Below are positions 12,441 through 24,693 of a stretch of DNA of 64,000 nucleotides, piece by piece. The position numbers and the translations under genes are program-made. This DNA is from Leucaena leucocephala. Lineage: Eukaryota; Streptophyta; Magnoliopsida; Fabales; Fabaceae. A model generated the notes under the pieces. That model was not told the origin of the DNA and searched no databases. It saw only the letters and a program-made list of their open reading frames with translations. The stretch lies in NCBI GenBank assembly GCA_037074615.1, contig CM073518.1, positions 5,580,001 to 5,644,000 on the forward strand, given 5' to 3'. How positions within the stretch are numbered: position 1 is the stretch's first letter; the number at the start of each line of letters is the position of its first letter.

Positions 12441-12707
12441 TCCCCAAGGTGACATATTTACATTACAAGGCTATTGAACCGAAAAGGCAAAAGAAAAAAA
12501 ACAAGAAAAGAAAAAAGCAAAGAGCCTCTAAAACTACTCATACTGACCTACATCTTACACAGATCAGAAACATAGATAAATATGTTACATATAAATATGT
12601 TACATGGCAGGCAGGTAGGGAAGCGGACATAGATAAATAGTTCCCATTATGTGTCAGCATACGCAGTATTAAGCTATTCATTGTAATTCTCATCATTTTC
12701 ACTCATC

Positions 12708-15661
12708 TCATTTGCACATGGTCTTCAGCCTCTTCGCAGCTTGAACGAATCCCATAATCACCTGCAACTCGTCCATTTGCTGCACAAAGATCATAAGAAT
12801 AATAATATGCTTTCAGCTTCTAATAATACTCAACTGACAACTAGCAAGGCAGGGATAAGAACCTGTGACATGAAATGCCTCTGAACAACATCTACTAGCT
12901 GTTCTTTTGAAGGGTTTGGGACGGAATCCACCTAAAAGTACATTGTAGATGTTAGTGCAACAGAAGCATCATTCCTGAGTTAAGTTATCAAGAATACAGG
13001 TCTAGGAGTTTACAAGATCAAAATGTCGCCAGTATCTCCACAGTGCAGCCATTTCCAGTTTGCTCAGATCAACCTTCCGCATGGAAATATTTAATTTTGC
13101 GTTAATAGTTGTAGTATTAACAAACTTATTCTTTACAATGTAATAACATGGACAAGTAAATGATACAAGAAAATAAACATTAAAGTGATTTACAGTGGAC
13201 CGTTGAGGTGTAGAAATGGATCCCTTCGACTGTGAATCACCAGAGAGGGACCTGCTGACAGTCTTGTGAGATGATCCCAATGACCTTTGCATCCTGTGCC
13301 TCGATTTGTGGGACTTTTGAGTGTCATCCGATGCTGGGAAATTGAAGATGGCTCAAACAAAATCAGAAATAATGGTGGGGCCAATAAAAAAAGATAAAGA
13401 CGTAAGAACTTTTAGAAATAGTAAAAGAAAAAGGTGAAGGCATATGGATCCAATGTGCCAACCCACACAACTTTCTAAACCCAAGGGCATGGGACAGAAA
13501 TAAAACAGTTACTTGACATCTCATATCGTCATGAGACCAGCTCTCTAGTGTTGATCTACTTGAATTGGATTCCTCACTCCCCCATCCTTTTACTCCATAC
13601 CCAATTCCCAGTTCATGGACCACCAAGGTGATTATGAAGACAAAATATCATGCAATAAATGATTAACCCTGGTGAGTGTACAATCAGAATGTGAAGTAGT
13701 TAATTACTCTACTGGATTTCATAGTTAAGTAGGAAAATATTAATAAGCGTGTCAGTCTATAATACTTTATGGCCAAACAGACTTAAAATAGGCCACACTT
13801 CTTTATACCAGTTAACATGGAAAGGATGGTCAGGAGCTGTGTAAAATCCTTTTCCAAACCAACAAACGAGTTTCAAAGGTTTCTAAGAAAACAGTATAAA
13901 ATGGTAGAAAGAATAGCTATACATTTTTTTAGGCCAGTAGGAAACTTAAATATCGAACTCACCCATATCTGATCCATTCCACTGTGCGTTTTCAAATTCA
14001 AGGTCAACGTCTTCCTCATTACCAGTGGGTGCTTCAATGACACTAAGAGCATTCCTTTGTAGTTTTACTTCAATACCATTTGTAAGAACCTGCAAATTTG
14101 ATACCATGCACAACGTAAGAATCATCTAGACTACACAAAATGCTTCTTGAAATAAACCAAGGAATAAAACAAAGGGAAAATGACAGAGAAAGACTTTAAA
14201 AATGATAAATGTCAAAGTAGGACATTGTGCTGATAATGTTTGATCTATTGTTATAACTATCCTACTTTTACATTTATCATTTTCCAGAGTCTTTTTTTAT
14301 CATTTTACCTAAAACAAATGGTTGGTTGAAAGGAGAACTTTGCATAACAGCAAACAAATCATTTTCCATCATCAAAGTTCAAACAGGCAATGCCATTGCC
14401 AACCTAATTTCAGACTATGTGAGTGTGTAACCATTAATTAGAACCCAAATCCCAAGACAAAACTCTGAAGACAGAACACTGTCTTGATGATTAGCATCAA
14501 TAAGCTTGGTAAGCACGGAGACAGGGGGAAAGAGAGGTTTATGGAGGACGGTTACCCAAAAAGATTTTAGCTAATTAGGTTAAACCAACAGAAATTTAAG
14601 CGTGAAAAAGTACCAACGATTACCCTCTTATCCTAAACGAGAAAAAATAATTCAACCCGTGATATATATGCGCGCGCGAAACGTTATTTCATATTCGGAG
14701 CCCAAGCGGCAATCGCCCAGTTGATCAGGGTCACTCAGAATACGAAGAAGTTAAGCATGTCTAAATATAAAACAGTGCATTTTTATTTCATTCTTCAATC
14801 AAAGGAATCATAATCGGAAAATGCATGCGACACTCAGGGCAACAATTTGATGCGCAACATCCCACGTCAGCATGAGAAATATCCCCAAGCAAGATTAACA
14901 TTAATTTAGAAACCACTCGTCATAATTAAGTCATCAAAACAAGGAGGGTTTGACCTCCTTTGACAATAAAGAGCGCACAAGAGAAAAATTAAGTGACTGA
15001 TCGTGATAAAGAACCTTCTAGAACACCGGATCCATATATAATCTCGAACATGCAATGGATGTCCAAATTAGTGATCGAAAATTGCAACTGGAAACATATA
15101 TACACTAATAAAATCTAAAATCAAATTGCAAAATGAAATAGCTAAGACAGTAAAATTTCAAATCAAGACGTGTCAATAAAGTGATTGAGATAAGAATTTG
15201 TGCGACAGGGGGCTCATGATCTTCCTGTTGAGTTCAACCAGCGTGCAATAGAGGCTTGGAAGTGATAAATTCGACCATGAAAAGATTGGGCGTTAACGAA
15301 ACAGCAATACTATATGAAAAAACAATACTGACATTGCTGTCGGGATAAATAAATTATGAAGACAAACGACAATGTAACCTAAAATTAGTCTCAAGCAATC
15401 CCAATAAGGCAATACCGTAACCCATTTTCCCGGCAAAATCAAATTGGTCCAGAAAGTTACCAGCCAATGCCACCCGCCAAGTCCAACGGCCTTCTTGACC
15501 ACTCCTTGCAGACCAACCAGAACCGATTTCGTACGGTTATTCCCGGTTACGACGACCTTGGTATGACGGGGGAGCACAGATAGCTCCTCTTCGCTACTGT
15601 CTCCGCAGCTCTGCAACTGGGAGAAGCCACCATTGACGGAACTTTCCATTGCTTCGAGCAT
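12708..15661 (-). CDS. AFR1: SAP30-like Sin3-binding co-repressor subunit (AFR1/AFR2 type)
   Basis: Predicted plant counterpart of SAP30, a subunit of the Sin3-histone deacetylase complex; the Arabidopsis AFR proteins are reported to repress FT and delay flowering. Six exons join in phase: 15461-15661, 13963-14089, 13194-13333, 13014-13073, 12863-12931 and 12708-12779, encoding 222 residues, the usual length. The start is MLEAMESSVNGG at 15661. Hallmarks are SSEEELSVLPRHTKVVV, KKAVGLGGWHWLV and the C-terminal SAP30 Sin3-binding domain from about residue 157 (KLEMAALWRYWRHF to FVQAAKRLKTMCK). A Ser/Lys-rich linker (about residues 110-155) is probably a modification region. Intron 1 holds a MITE (14174-14309). 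The gene is divergent from the METTL4 gene, as with the Arabidopsis At1g19330/At1g19340 pair. It is co-orthologous to AFR1 and AFR2, so the symbol is approximate. Confidence 0.92.
14174..14309. mobile_element. Mutator-like MITE hairpin (136 bp) in AFR intron 1, 9-bp target duplication
   Basis: The element starts GGGAAAATGACAGAG and ends with the near complement (TATCATTTTACC). The inverted arms are about 50 bp, including AAATGATAAATGTCAAAGTA on the left and TACTTTTACATTTATCATTT on the right. It is flanked by TAAAACAAA on both sides (14165-14173 and 14310-14318), a 9-bp duplication that points to the Mutator superfamily. It encodes nothing and lies within the first intron of the AFR-like gene. 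Confidence 0.82.
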
Positions 15662-17885
15662 TTCCGCTTTCAACTCAGGGAATTTTGCCAGTGGAAAAAC
15701 CAAGTAAAGCTCCCAAATTATCAACCGAAATTGTATATAATCGGAAGATCATGCGTCGCTGATAAAGTATAAGCCAATTTCAGAAGCAGAAGATGTTGGA
15801 CGGAAGAGAAATTTGGAAAAAATTGCAGAGAGAAAAACACAGATGAGAGAGAGAGAAACAGCCCCGGTGCGTGAGTAAGAGACAGAGAGGGAGTGGGAGA
15901 GAGAAGATGAGAGTGACTGGTATTGTTAATTGGTGCGTAGGTATGAATCCCGACGAGAAGAAATGAGCGAATAGGAACGTGCCATGTCAAAGGAGGGGAG
16001 GGGGGCTCTTTAATCATGCGCCCGTGGAGAGCCGACGTTACGGCAAGAAGGGCATAAGGCTATACCACGCGCGGGTTTGGTTTAATCTGTCGAATGCAAC
16101 AAAACCGGGCCCACATTTCACAATGACGAAATTACCCTTTTCCTCTTCCGGTTGGTCTATCCCATCCTTTTCGCTTCCTCCTCCCGTCCCAATCCGCCGG
16201 CGGTTTTCGGAAACGGTCAACAGGTCAACTGTTTTCGGTATTCCTTTGTTTATTAGTCCTAATCTAAACTAAAACACTAGTATTGTACTACCAAAATGGT
16301 AGATACGGTTATTTGACTAAATATTTATTAAGGGAGATTATAGTCCTTCATCTCCAAGGGCTATTATTGTAAACTTAAGATGAAGAGGCCCGCAAACATT
16401 AAATAAAACAGTAAATATTTCTTGTTAGGAAAGAAAAAATCTACTTGATGTTGGTTTCCCGCCATAGCGGAGCAAGATGAGCCGTGGATTATAATCACCC
16501 TTGGATCGTTTCCCCCACTAATATAATTTAATGGAGAATCAGATTATATTTTTGGAAAGACGCTCGATAAGTGACGCGTGTAATGGTAATGGATAACAAT
16601 AAAAGGTTAAAATGGCAGGGAAGGCCCGTATTTGAGAATTAAAGGGAAAAATAAGAAGAATTGCGAATTTACTCCTATTTGACAGTAGTAACTCTCAAAA
16701 GGGGACCCACGCGGGGGAATTGCTTTCGCTTAATTATGTTTCGGAAAGCTTATGATTATCATGCGAGAGATCCCACAACATGAGCTAGACAAAATTACTC
16801 CAAGAGTTATTAGGATTATAAGGTTCCACGGCAAGTGCCCTGCGAAGCTTGGGGAAAGAAACATATTTACAGTCCAAGCAAGTTATGTTTCGAATGGGAA
16901 ATCCGATACTAACTTGGAAGAGAAATCCGAATGGGAAAACGACAAGGAAAGGGTAGATAAAGTACTATTTGGTTGTGCCGTTTATGTATCGATAGGTGTC
17001 GCTCCAAGCAAGTTATGGCGAAACTGGACAAAGACAAAGAGAGTCCACCTTCCAACGACTTTCTCGTCTCTTCTTTCGGGTTTTCCGTGTGTCCCCTAAA
17101 TAATCCATTCACAATTATTACTCTCTCATCTTTATTATTTCAATACGTAATTAAACTTAATTTCTATTATATAAAAATTAATTCCCTCCGTGTTGTTAAA
17201 CTTCTATCTAAACTAATTACGTTTTATTTAATATTTCAATATTGTAACTTGAGCTAATTTGCTAAAACAATTTAATGTGCACCACCAGGCATGAAAATAT
17301 CTATTTTATTATCTTCTTCTTTTTTTATTATGGATATACAAAGTCTGGAAACAAAAAATTGGTGATGTTAAAATCTCAAATACAATTTTTAATCGGGTTT
17401 TAATAATCTCGAGCAACATATTTTTATGTCATGCTAGAAAATATATCTTATGGGAAATTATATATACGAGGAAAATAATGTTTACGAGATTTTAATGCAA
17501 TTATTTAGTAATAGAATTAATTGAATAGTTATATTTGAATAATTAACCTTTATATGATCTCATATCAATAGCCTATATCATATGTTTTAATTAAAATTAA
17601 AAAAATCAATAATTTTTTTTGGGGTCCTCCTTCTTGCAAATTAGGTAAAAGTTTATCAGACATTGTGCAGAGGGCCACCGATTTTGCTGGGTCTATGGGC
17701 AACCAAATCGAGAGGCCCATCCAACCCTACCAGCCCGTTCTGTAGTTTCCAAATTTTATTTATTTTCGTATTTACTTATTTATTTCTAGTCGGGTATCGA
17801 ACTTGACTCTGCACTGCGCATCACGTTTCATTTCATGGGAGGGGAAGCATTTGGAGTTGGAAATGGCAACTAGCAGGTAGCAAGC
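15662..17885. promoter_or_regulatory. Divergent intergenic region between AFR-like and METTL4 genes
   Basis: About 2.2 kb separate two genes read outwards. The AFR side (15780-15900) is a GA/CT-rich 5' leader with runs of GAGAGA, common in plant 5' untranslated regions. A GGGCCCAC motif lies at about 16108. The METTL4 side has a GGCCCAT site-II-type motif at 17714-17720, about 165 bp upstream of the ATG. The middle has no recognisable gene; frames at 16752-17099 and 16973-17257 look spurious. Confidence 0.45.
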
Positions 17886-20740
17886 ATGGATATGGAGTCA
17901 CAAAATAAAGAGAAGATTGCACAGTTTTTGGAGTCTGGTATATACACGTTTGGACATTTTAACGCTGTTTTCGTGGATCCTGTTCGTGTTCTGAATCGTT
18001 CCTACAACCACTTCAGGGTTTCTCCTTCTTCTCACTACACTCGCTTTTTCGAATCCCTACCCTCCAATCAAGATCCCGGGCCTAGTTCCACTTCTAGAAA
18101 ACGAAAACGAAAACAAAATGTCAAGGGACCTCGAGCTCTGAACGAAAGAGAACGTATTGCGGAACAGCGTCATCGGTTATTCCTCTTTTCTGGTCGTTAG
18201 GGTCCTCTATATCTATGCAAACGATGTATATAACAGTTTTGCGACAGTGTTCTCTATATATAACATCATAGGGCTTTTTATTTCGTGGGGCAGGAAGCGA
18301 GGTCTTTTTTACTGAAGGCTCACGAGTCTTTGCAAAAGTCTACCGGACTCTTAGATGTCTTGAGCAATTTGAGGAATGATTCTAGTTTCTCTGCAGAGTT
18401 CGGATTTTCAACATTGCCAGTGGTTCAGCAGTCTTTCGTTGAACTAGGACAGGTCTGGCAAGTACCACTCTATGTGATAACTCTTAATGTACGTCTTAGT
18501 GGTCAGACAAATGAGGACAAAGGTGGGATTTGTAGCTGGAATTGGCCATTGATTGATACTTTCATGTGAATGGTCGCAGGCTGAATTTGTAAATGGATTT
18601 TCAGAATGATTTGTTGATACTTTCAGAATTTACGCATATAACATCAGAATCTGGCTGAAATAAAATTATCCTTTGGGAATAATCGGCTCTATCTATTTAA
18701 TCTCTTGTTGTTTGGAAGAGACATCTGTACCGAATGTAGAATTTGAACATGAAAATCAATTTATTCCACATTTGTACTTATCCGGATTTTTCACGCAATA
18801 AGTTATCATTTGGTGGTTTTTGTTGAGTTCTTTATATGCCGAGCTACTATTTTGCTTATTTGTCATTTTCTTACAAAACCTTTACGCAAGAATGAATTTT
18901 GGATTCTCAGACCGTACAGAACAGAGGATACTCTCTGCATTCAATAATTTGATTGCTAATGAGACCACTAATGATGCAGAAGCTGAATTTTTGAACAATC
19001 ATTATATAATACCTCGAGAGAGTTGCTTTTATACGGTATGTTAAATCGTCCATGATTATATGTGCTTGATCATTTAAAGGTTGGTTTTGTTTTGGCGACC
19101 TTCTGGGTTCCTCCTTATCATGAGTGTATCTTACATGTTTTCTAATGTATTTTGTCTTGATCATGTCGACGTCTGACGTGGGACAGATTCACAACCTAGT
19201 TCCTGGTAATGATTTTATATGTAACGACTCTATTTCTATTTCTTGACTCTCTTTCTAGATGTGTAAGTAATGTTTTTCTCTAATTACAAACCCCGGTTCC
19301 TCTATGCATGCAATAACTATCTGGTTGTCTATACTCTATAGCAACAGGACTGTGAGCCTCTAACAGCATGTTGTAGGATAGCCGGTCCTCCTGGATGATC
19401 TCAGTTATGGCAACTTGTTTAAAAACTTAATTTGATCCATTAAGAAATCTCTACATGTTGTGATGATTCTTTTCTTAAATTTTTTATCCAGCCGATGCTG
19501 ATTCTGGTTTCAATCTCATAGTGGTTGATCCACCATGGGAAAATGCTAGTGCCCACCGGAAATCGAGGTGTATAATAGACATCCCTACTCTTATTTTTAC
19601 TTCTTTCCATCGTAAATATACATAGGATTGTTGGCTGAAGATGAACAAGGAAATTCTCACTCTAATCATTAAATTATGAAGATTCCTTTAACTTACTTTT
19701 GGCTTAATTATTGAAACTATTACTTTATGTAAACTTACTTGGATATGCAGCTTGTCTTCCAGGATAGTTTGCTTCTCTCTCAACCTCTTTGTAAAATAAA
19801 ATTTGTCTTTAAAAAGTCTAGATATATTGTCATCAATGCAGGTACCCAACCTTGCCCAACAGATACTTTTTATCCCTTCCTATTATGCAACTTACTCACA
19901 ATGAAGGAGCACTTGTAGCCTTATGGGTGACAAACAGAGAGAAACTCCGTGGTTTTGTTGAGAGAGAGTTTTTTCCTGCGTGGGGAGTCAGCTATGCTGC
20001 TACTTTTTATCGGTTGAAGGCGATCTCCTTCTGTCAATCACTTCCTTTGCTTACTCAAATAAGTTGTGTTATGTCTTCCTAATCCCTAGTATCTCTTGAT
20101 TGCTTCAGGTGAAAGCAAATGGATCCCTGATTAGTGACTTGGACCTCTTTCATCATAGACCGTATGAAATCCTTATTTTGGGCTACAGCTGTGGAAAGGT
20201 TAGAACTAGCAATTTTTAATTGGCAGTTTTTTTTTTTGCAATTGGTTAATATTTTGACCATTTATTTATATTTCTCATGTTTTTTATTCTTTCAAGGCCA
20301 CAAATTCTGACAGGCAATCAAATTTTAGACCAGTAAAAGATAATTATGTGATAATGAGCGTTCCTGGGGATTACTCAAGGAAGCCCCCAATTGCAGGTAG
20401 CCTTCTCCTGATCAATCTCTGGTGTTTTCATCATATGATGGTACTGGTAGGATATATAATTCAACTCAAGTTTATAATTTAAGTGAAGTTAGAACTTGTA
20501 ATAATAATTTTGAGGGTTTGGTTGGATATTCCACTTAAATCCAGTATTATATTGGCATCATGTGGCTCCTGGATTCACATTTTGTTTTTACTATGGTCAG
20601 ATTTGTTGATGGAGTATGTTCCTGGGGTGAGGCCGGCCCGATGTATTGAGCTGTTTGCCAGAGAAATGATCACTGGGTGGGTTAGTTGGGGGAATGAACC
20701 CCTTCATTTTCAAGACTGCAGATTTTTTCTTAGAAGATAG
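17886..20740 (+). CDS. METTL4: METTL4-type MT-A70 adenine N6-methyltransferase
   Basis: MT-A70 family methyltransferase of the METTL4 branch; animal and plant members methylate adenine in U2 snRNA and have been proposed to act on DNA. Nine exons can be joined: 17886-18175, 18272-18522, 18911-19035, 19187-19205, 19492-19567, 19842-20019, 20109-20198, 20297-20396 and 20601-20740, giving about 422 residues. A basic stretch (SRKRKRKQN) near residue 72 may be a nuclear signal. The catalytic motif DPPW is at about residues 241-244 (FNLIVVDPPWENASAH), followed by LPIMQLTHNEGALVALWVTN and the family C-terminus (RPARCIELFAREM, SWGNEPLHFQD). Two junctions are unusual: exon 4 uses an acceptor that seems to drop about five family residues, and the intron after exon 6 starts GC, not GT. 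The exon 1/2 junction is in frame only with the acceptor at 18271. Reading frames are otherwise intact. Confidence 0.85.
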
Positions 20741-21763
20741 AAGCATGATTCACGCAAAAAGTTTGAGACTGGCCATTTGCAACCCTCATTTGATCCATTT
20801 GCCTTCTGTTGCATGAGCTAATATGGGGTTTAAATATGAAAATCTACTAAGCATTCTGACCGATGCTTATTTGGTGAAAAGGAAGATACAATGAAAGAGA
20901 TTGTTGATCTTAGCCAAAAAGAGAAAGAAAGAAAGAAAGAGCTTATTGATCTGTCTGCTAAGAAAAGTATTCGGAGACAATAGAGAGGTGTTCCAAAGTC
21001 GTTCAAGCGAACCTATTGTTGGTTACATACAACTCTAGGATCCAAGTAATGATATGGAAAACATATTCAATTTGTTATCTATCATTCTTGTTGCCTTGAA
21101 AACAAGTCGTCTTGATTTCAATTATAGTGGGTATTGTACATCTGTATGATGCTAAAATGAGTTGTGTTCATGCATGTCTAATTTACCCATCAGCAAAAGG
21201 AGAAACAGTAGTGCCTTTCTGTCTTTGGTGGCCCGCCTCTAGAAATTTGGAGAAAGCTGGGGCAAGAGAATGAAAAGACTTCAATGCCCTTAGTATTGGG
21301 GCTCTTTTTTGGGACATGGTTTTGCAAGTGTTTTTAAATTTTTTAGATGTGAAATATATGAATTACATGGGGTGTTTTTTTTGGAAGTAGAAAAAGGTTA
21401 ATTGTGCAGAGTTTGTTTCTGGTACCACAACATGGTTTTCCTTGCCTTATTTCACGAGGAACAATCAGCCCTATAAGGCGCAACGCAATGTTTGACAGAG
21501 CCCAAGCATTTTATGCTGTTAGTGCAAAATCTTTGTCTGCTGTGTTTGTTTACAACCCCGTATTAATTTGAAAGAAAATGTCAAAGGGTAGAAGACAGTA
21601 AATTAAAGTGGGTGAAGCTGCTGTCATTGACTCTTATAAGGTTGCGGAATTTCGTTTATAATCTCGGGTTTTTGGTGCTTGGCCATGTAGATGAAAGCTG
21701 TTTTTTGGGTCCTTGTCATGTCATGTTTGTTAATCTTGCGAGGTTGAGAGAGCAGCGGTTAGA
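20741..21763. other. 3' flank of METTL4 gene, no further gene seen
   Basis: This kilobase should include the METTL4 3' untranslated region. It holds a short (GAAA)n run at about 20920-20941. No other coding exon, RNA gene or bordered repeat was recognised. Confidence 0.4.
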
Positions 21764-22290
21764 CAATGTGTGTGTTTTGATAAGATTTTAAAAAAAATTT
21801 ATAAAAAAAAAAGAATTTTTAGACAATAGCTTATGAAAAATAGCTTTTAAATAAGAACTTATAGAAAAAAGATGAATTTAGATAAATGAGTGTTTAAATA
21901 GTTATTATCAAAAGAGATTATGTAATTAAAAAATTATTTAAAAGGGTATGTATGAGAGAGAGGAGAGAGAGTAAAAAAGATAGAGGAGAGATGAGAGATA
22001 ATGAAAAAGATAGAGGAGAGAGGGTGAAGAAGATAGAGTAGATATAGTGGAAAAGATAGAGGGGAGAGGAGAGAGAGCGTAAGAAAAAGTAAGGGTAAAA
22101 TAGTAATTGAGTAGTTCATAAGCTCTTTTACTGTTCTAAATACTAGCTTATCTAAAATTATAGTTTTAAACTATAGTTTAGTCTAGAAATTATTTTAGAC
22201 AAATATGTCTGTTTATTTTAAAATTTTTCCAAACTAAAATTTAGGCTAAAATTTTTGTTAAAAGTATAGTTTTATTGGAAAATAAACATG
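21764..22290 (+). repeat. MITE-like repeat, family M1, copy C (uninterrupted)
   Basis: This copy runs from about GTTTTGATAAGATTTT through AATAGCTTATGAAAAATAGC, a GAGA-rich centre (21955-22080), GAGTAGTTCATAAGCTC and AAACTATAGTTTAG to an AAAATTTAGGC end. It matches copy B in order and preserves the unoccupied hAT target (GTTCATAA against GTCCATAG). Borders are approximate; no transposase is encoded. Confidence 0.6.
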
Positions 22291-23094
22291 CCATTAGGCA
22301 TGTAGTGGTGTTGCTTTTGCGGCGTTGAATGAAAATGATCATATTCACGCCTTGTTACTTATTCACTGTTAGCAACTCCTTCACGGATCTTCCCATTATT
22401 CTTTAGATGACTGTAATCGTAGAACGTGATTACCTTACCACTGCTCTGATCTAAAGTTCCCCCATTTCCAATTTGTCTGCTACTCATGGCATTTACCACC
22501 TTCATTTTTAATCTCGATGTTCCCACTTTGATCCATCAAAGCCAAGTTGGAAATGGCATACAAAAGATCAAATACTTCAGACAAGGCCCCCCTCCCAAAA
22601 TATTAAAGCACAGCAAAATACTGAAAAGCTGCTTTGGCATTTGCCGAACATGATGTGCCTCTCACTCTCGCCCTCCAGCCTCATCGCTTGATCATTTCTT
22701 CACCCCCAAGATGGGCCCCACGGTAACTGTTCTGGCCCACCTCCTCCAATAATTAGGGCATCACCCCGCACTCCAGCCCCCAACAAATCGCATCGTGTAC
22801 TACAGAAACGCCTCCTCTATTTCAAACCCAAAAACAGAAGGCTGAGGGAGCACGAGCTCATGAACTTGTTGGGTGTAGCTGTATGCAGCGTACCATGCCC
22901 CGAATTTAGCTTTATCTTTTCTCAAACCCGGAGAGATTCCTCCGCACTACACATAACACATCCAGTGAAGAGGAGGAGAGAGCGTATTCCTCGTGAGCCC
23001 CCTACTTCCCCACACGCGGGTTGAAATCTCCTGCGACGCACCTGCTCTCGTTCTTCCTCAGGTCCGCCACAGAGATTGAGGCCATTGTCGGGAA
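22291..23094 (+). promoter_or_regulatory. Upstream region and 5' leader of BZR1
   Basis: The 800 bp before the BZR1 start hold no other gene. The last 270 bp are relatively GC- and purine-rich (GAAGAGGAGGAGAGAGC), consistent with a 5' untranslated region. The exact transcription start cannot be read from the sequence. Confidence 0.4.
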
Positions 23095-24693
23095 ATGACG
23101 TCCGACGGGGCAACTTCGGCGGCGACGAGTCGGAGGAAGCCGTCTTGGAGGGAGCGGGAAAACAATAGACGGAGAGAGAGGAGGAGGAGAGCCATGGCGG
23201 CCAAGATATACACTGGCCTCAGAGCTCAGGGGAACTACAATTTGCCCAAGCATTGTGACAACAACGAGGTCTTGAAGGCTCTCTGCGCTGAAGCTGGTTG
23301 GACTGTCGAGGAAGACGGCACTACATATCGCAAGGTACTCTTCCTCCTTTTTGCTTAATCACCGGCCCAATTCTGCTTGTGCAAACCTTGGGATCCTTTT
23401 TTTCATGTTTTGAGCGCCTCGATCTCGCTGTTTTTTACTACTAAATGGCTTAACTTTGTTGGATCAAAGTTGTTTTGAGCTCCGGGGAGGTTTACTGGAA
23501 TTTCGCTTGGTCGATGTAGCAGTATCCATAGATGCCGGGAGATCTTATTTTCTGACCTTTTACTTTTTCAGTCGAATGAATCTGTGCTTTTGAGTCTTTC
23601 TTGTTCTGCTTTTGCTTCCGCTTCCTCATCAGCCCATGTTTAAAATTATTCAATATTCAATCGGTGTCTCTTGTGCTTTTGAGAGAGAATGAGATTCTGT
23701 GAACGATTAAAAGATGGGCATCATGATTCATGGAGAAGAATCATTGTTATTTAGTTATTTATGCCACGTCGGAATCACGAAGCAAAATCGTTCCGATGAA
23801 GCTTTCTTACTTTGATTATCTGATATTCTGATGTATTAGATTTGTGATTATGATGAAGCTACCATATCTGCTTCTAAGCTACCGCCAAATGGAAAAAGAA
23901 ACTAAACTTTGCTGATCAAGTTGTATATAGATTTTGTGATTAGCCTATATCTTATTCATTTGTAGCCTACTAATTTCTTTCTTGCTATTGTTGTTCATAG
24001 GGATGCAGGCCACCCCCAGCTGACACAACAGGCACTTCCACCAGAAACACTCCATACTCTTCCCAAAATCCTAGCCCCTTTTCTTCAGCTTTTCCCAGTC
24101 CAATTCCTTCTTACCAAGTCAGCCCTTCATCTTCCTCTTTCCCAAGTCCTTCTCGTTTGGATGGCAACAACGCATCAAATCTCATTCCATATATTCGAAA
24201 TGTCATTCCTGCATCTCTGCCTCCCCTAAGAATATCAAACAGTGCCCCTGTAACTCCACCTATCTCTTCCCCAACATCAAGAAATCCCAAACCAATTCCC
24301 ACATGGGAGTCAATAGCCAAAGAATCGATGGCCTCCTTCAATTATCCATTCTTGGCAGCCTCTGCCCCGACTAGCCCAACTCACCGCCACTTTTATACTC
24401 CGGCCACTATACCTGAATGTGATGAATCTGTTACTTCAACTGTTGAATCTGGCCAATGGGAGAACTTTAAGGCATTTGTAACCGCTGCATCTGCTGCACC
24501 AACCTCACCAACCTTCAATCTTACTAAACCTATGGCTCAGCAAACTCTGCCTGATAATGCAATGCAACAAATGAGAAAGGGTTCAGAAGCAAACTTTGGG
24601 GTACAGGTAATGCCTTGGGTTGGAGAAAAAATTCATGAAGTGGGATTGGATGATCTGGAACTCACACTTGGAAGCGGGAAGGCTCGGAGTTAG
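23095..24693 (+). CDS. BZR1: BZR1/BES1 brassinosteroid-response transcription factor
   Basis: Nuclear transcription factor that executes brassinosteroid signalling. Two exons, 23095-23334 and 24001-24693, encode 310 residues; the split after ...TTYRK is the conserved family position. Domains in order: N-terminal DNA-binding region (SRRKPSWRERENNRRRERRR then AAKIYTGLRAQGNYNLPKHC), a Ser/Thr-Pro rich segment (about 90-210) with many GSK3/BIN2-type sites, a 14-3-3-type motif RISNSAP at 157-163, the PEST-like segment with IPECDES (Pro218, the residue altered in the gain-of-function bzr1-D and bes1-D alleles), and a C-terminal EAR repression motif LELTLG at 299-304. The start MTSDGATS matches the family. 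It is equally related to BZR1 and BES1, so the symbol is a choice. It lies 2.35 kb downstream of METTL4 on the same strand. Confidence 0.97.

Noticed and set aside
12337..12452. Purine-rich leader followed by ATG (MEKIAVK...) suggesting a gene start
   Set aside because: The frame stops after 17 codons, no donor leads to a recognisable second exon, and the region lies just past the AFR 3' end.
14700..14763. Phrase resembling the 5S rRNA internal promoter (GAAGTTAAGCATG) in AFR intron 1
   Set aside because: Only a short stretch matches; the rest of the 5S gene is absent.
16752..17099. 115-codon open frame on the plus strand between AFR and METTL4
   Set aside because: No family recognised and no promoter or splice evidence.
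18176..18293. Frameshift at the METTL4 exon 1/2 junction
   Set aside because: The acceptor at 18292-18293 would break the frame, but the upstream AG at 18270-18271 joins in frame, so no lesion needs to be assumed.
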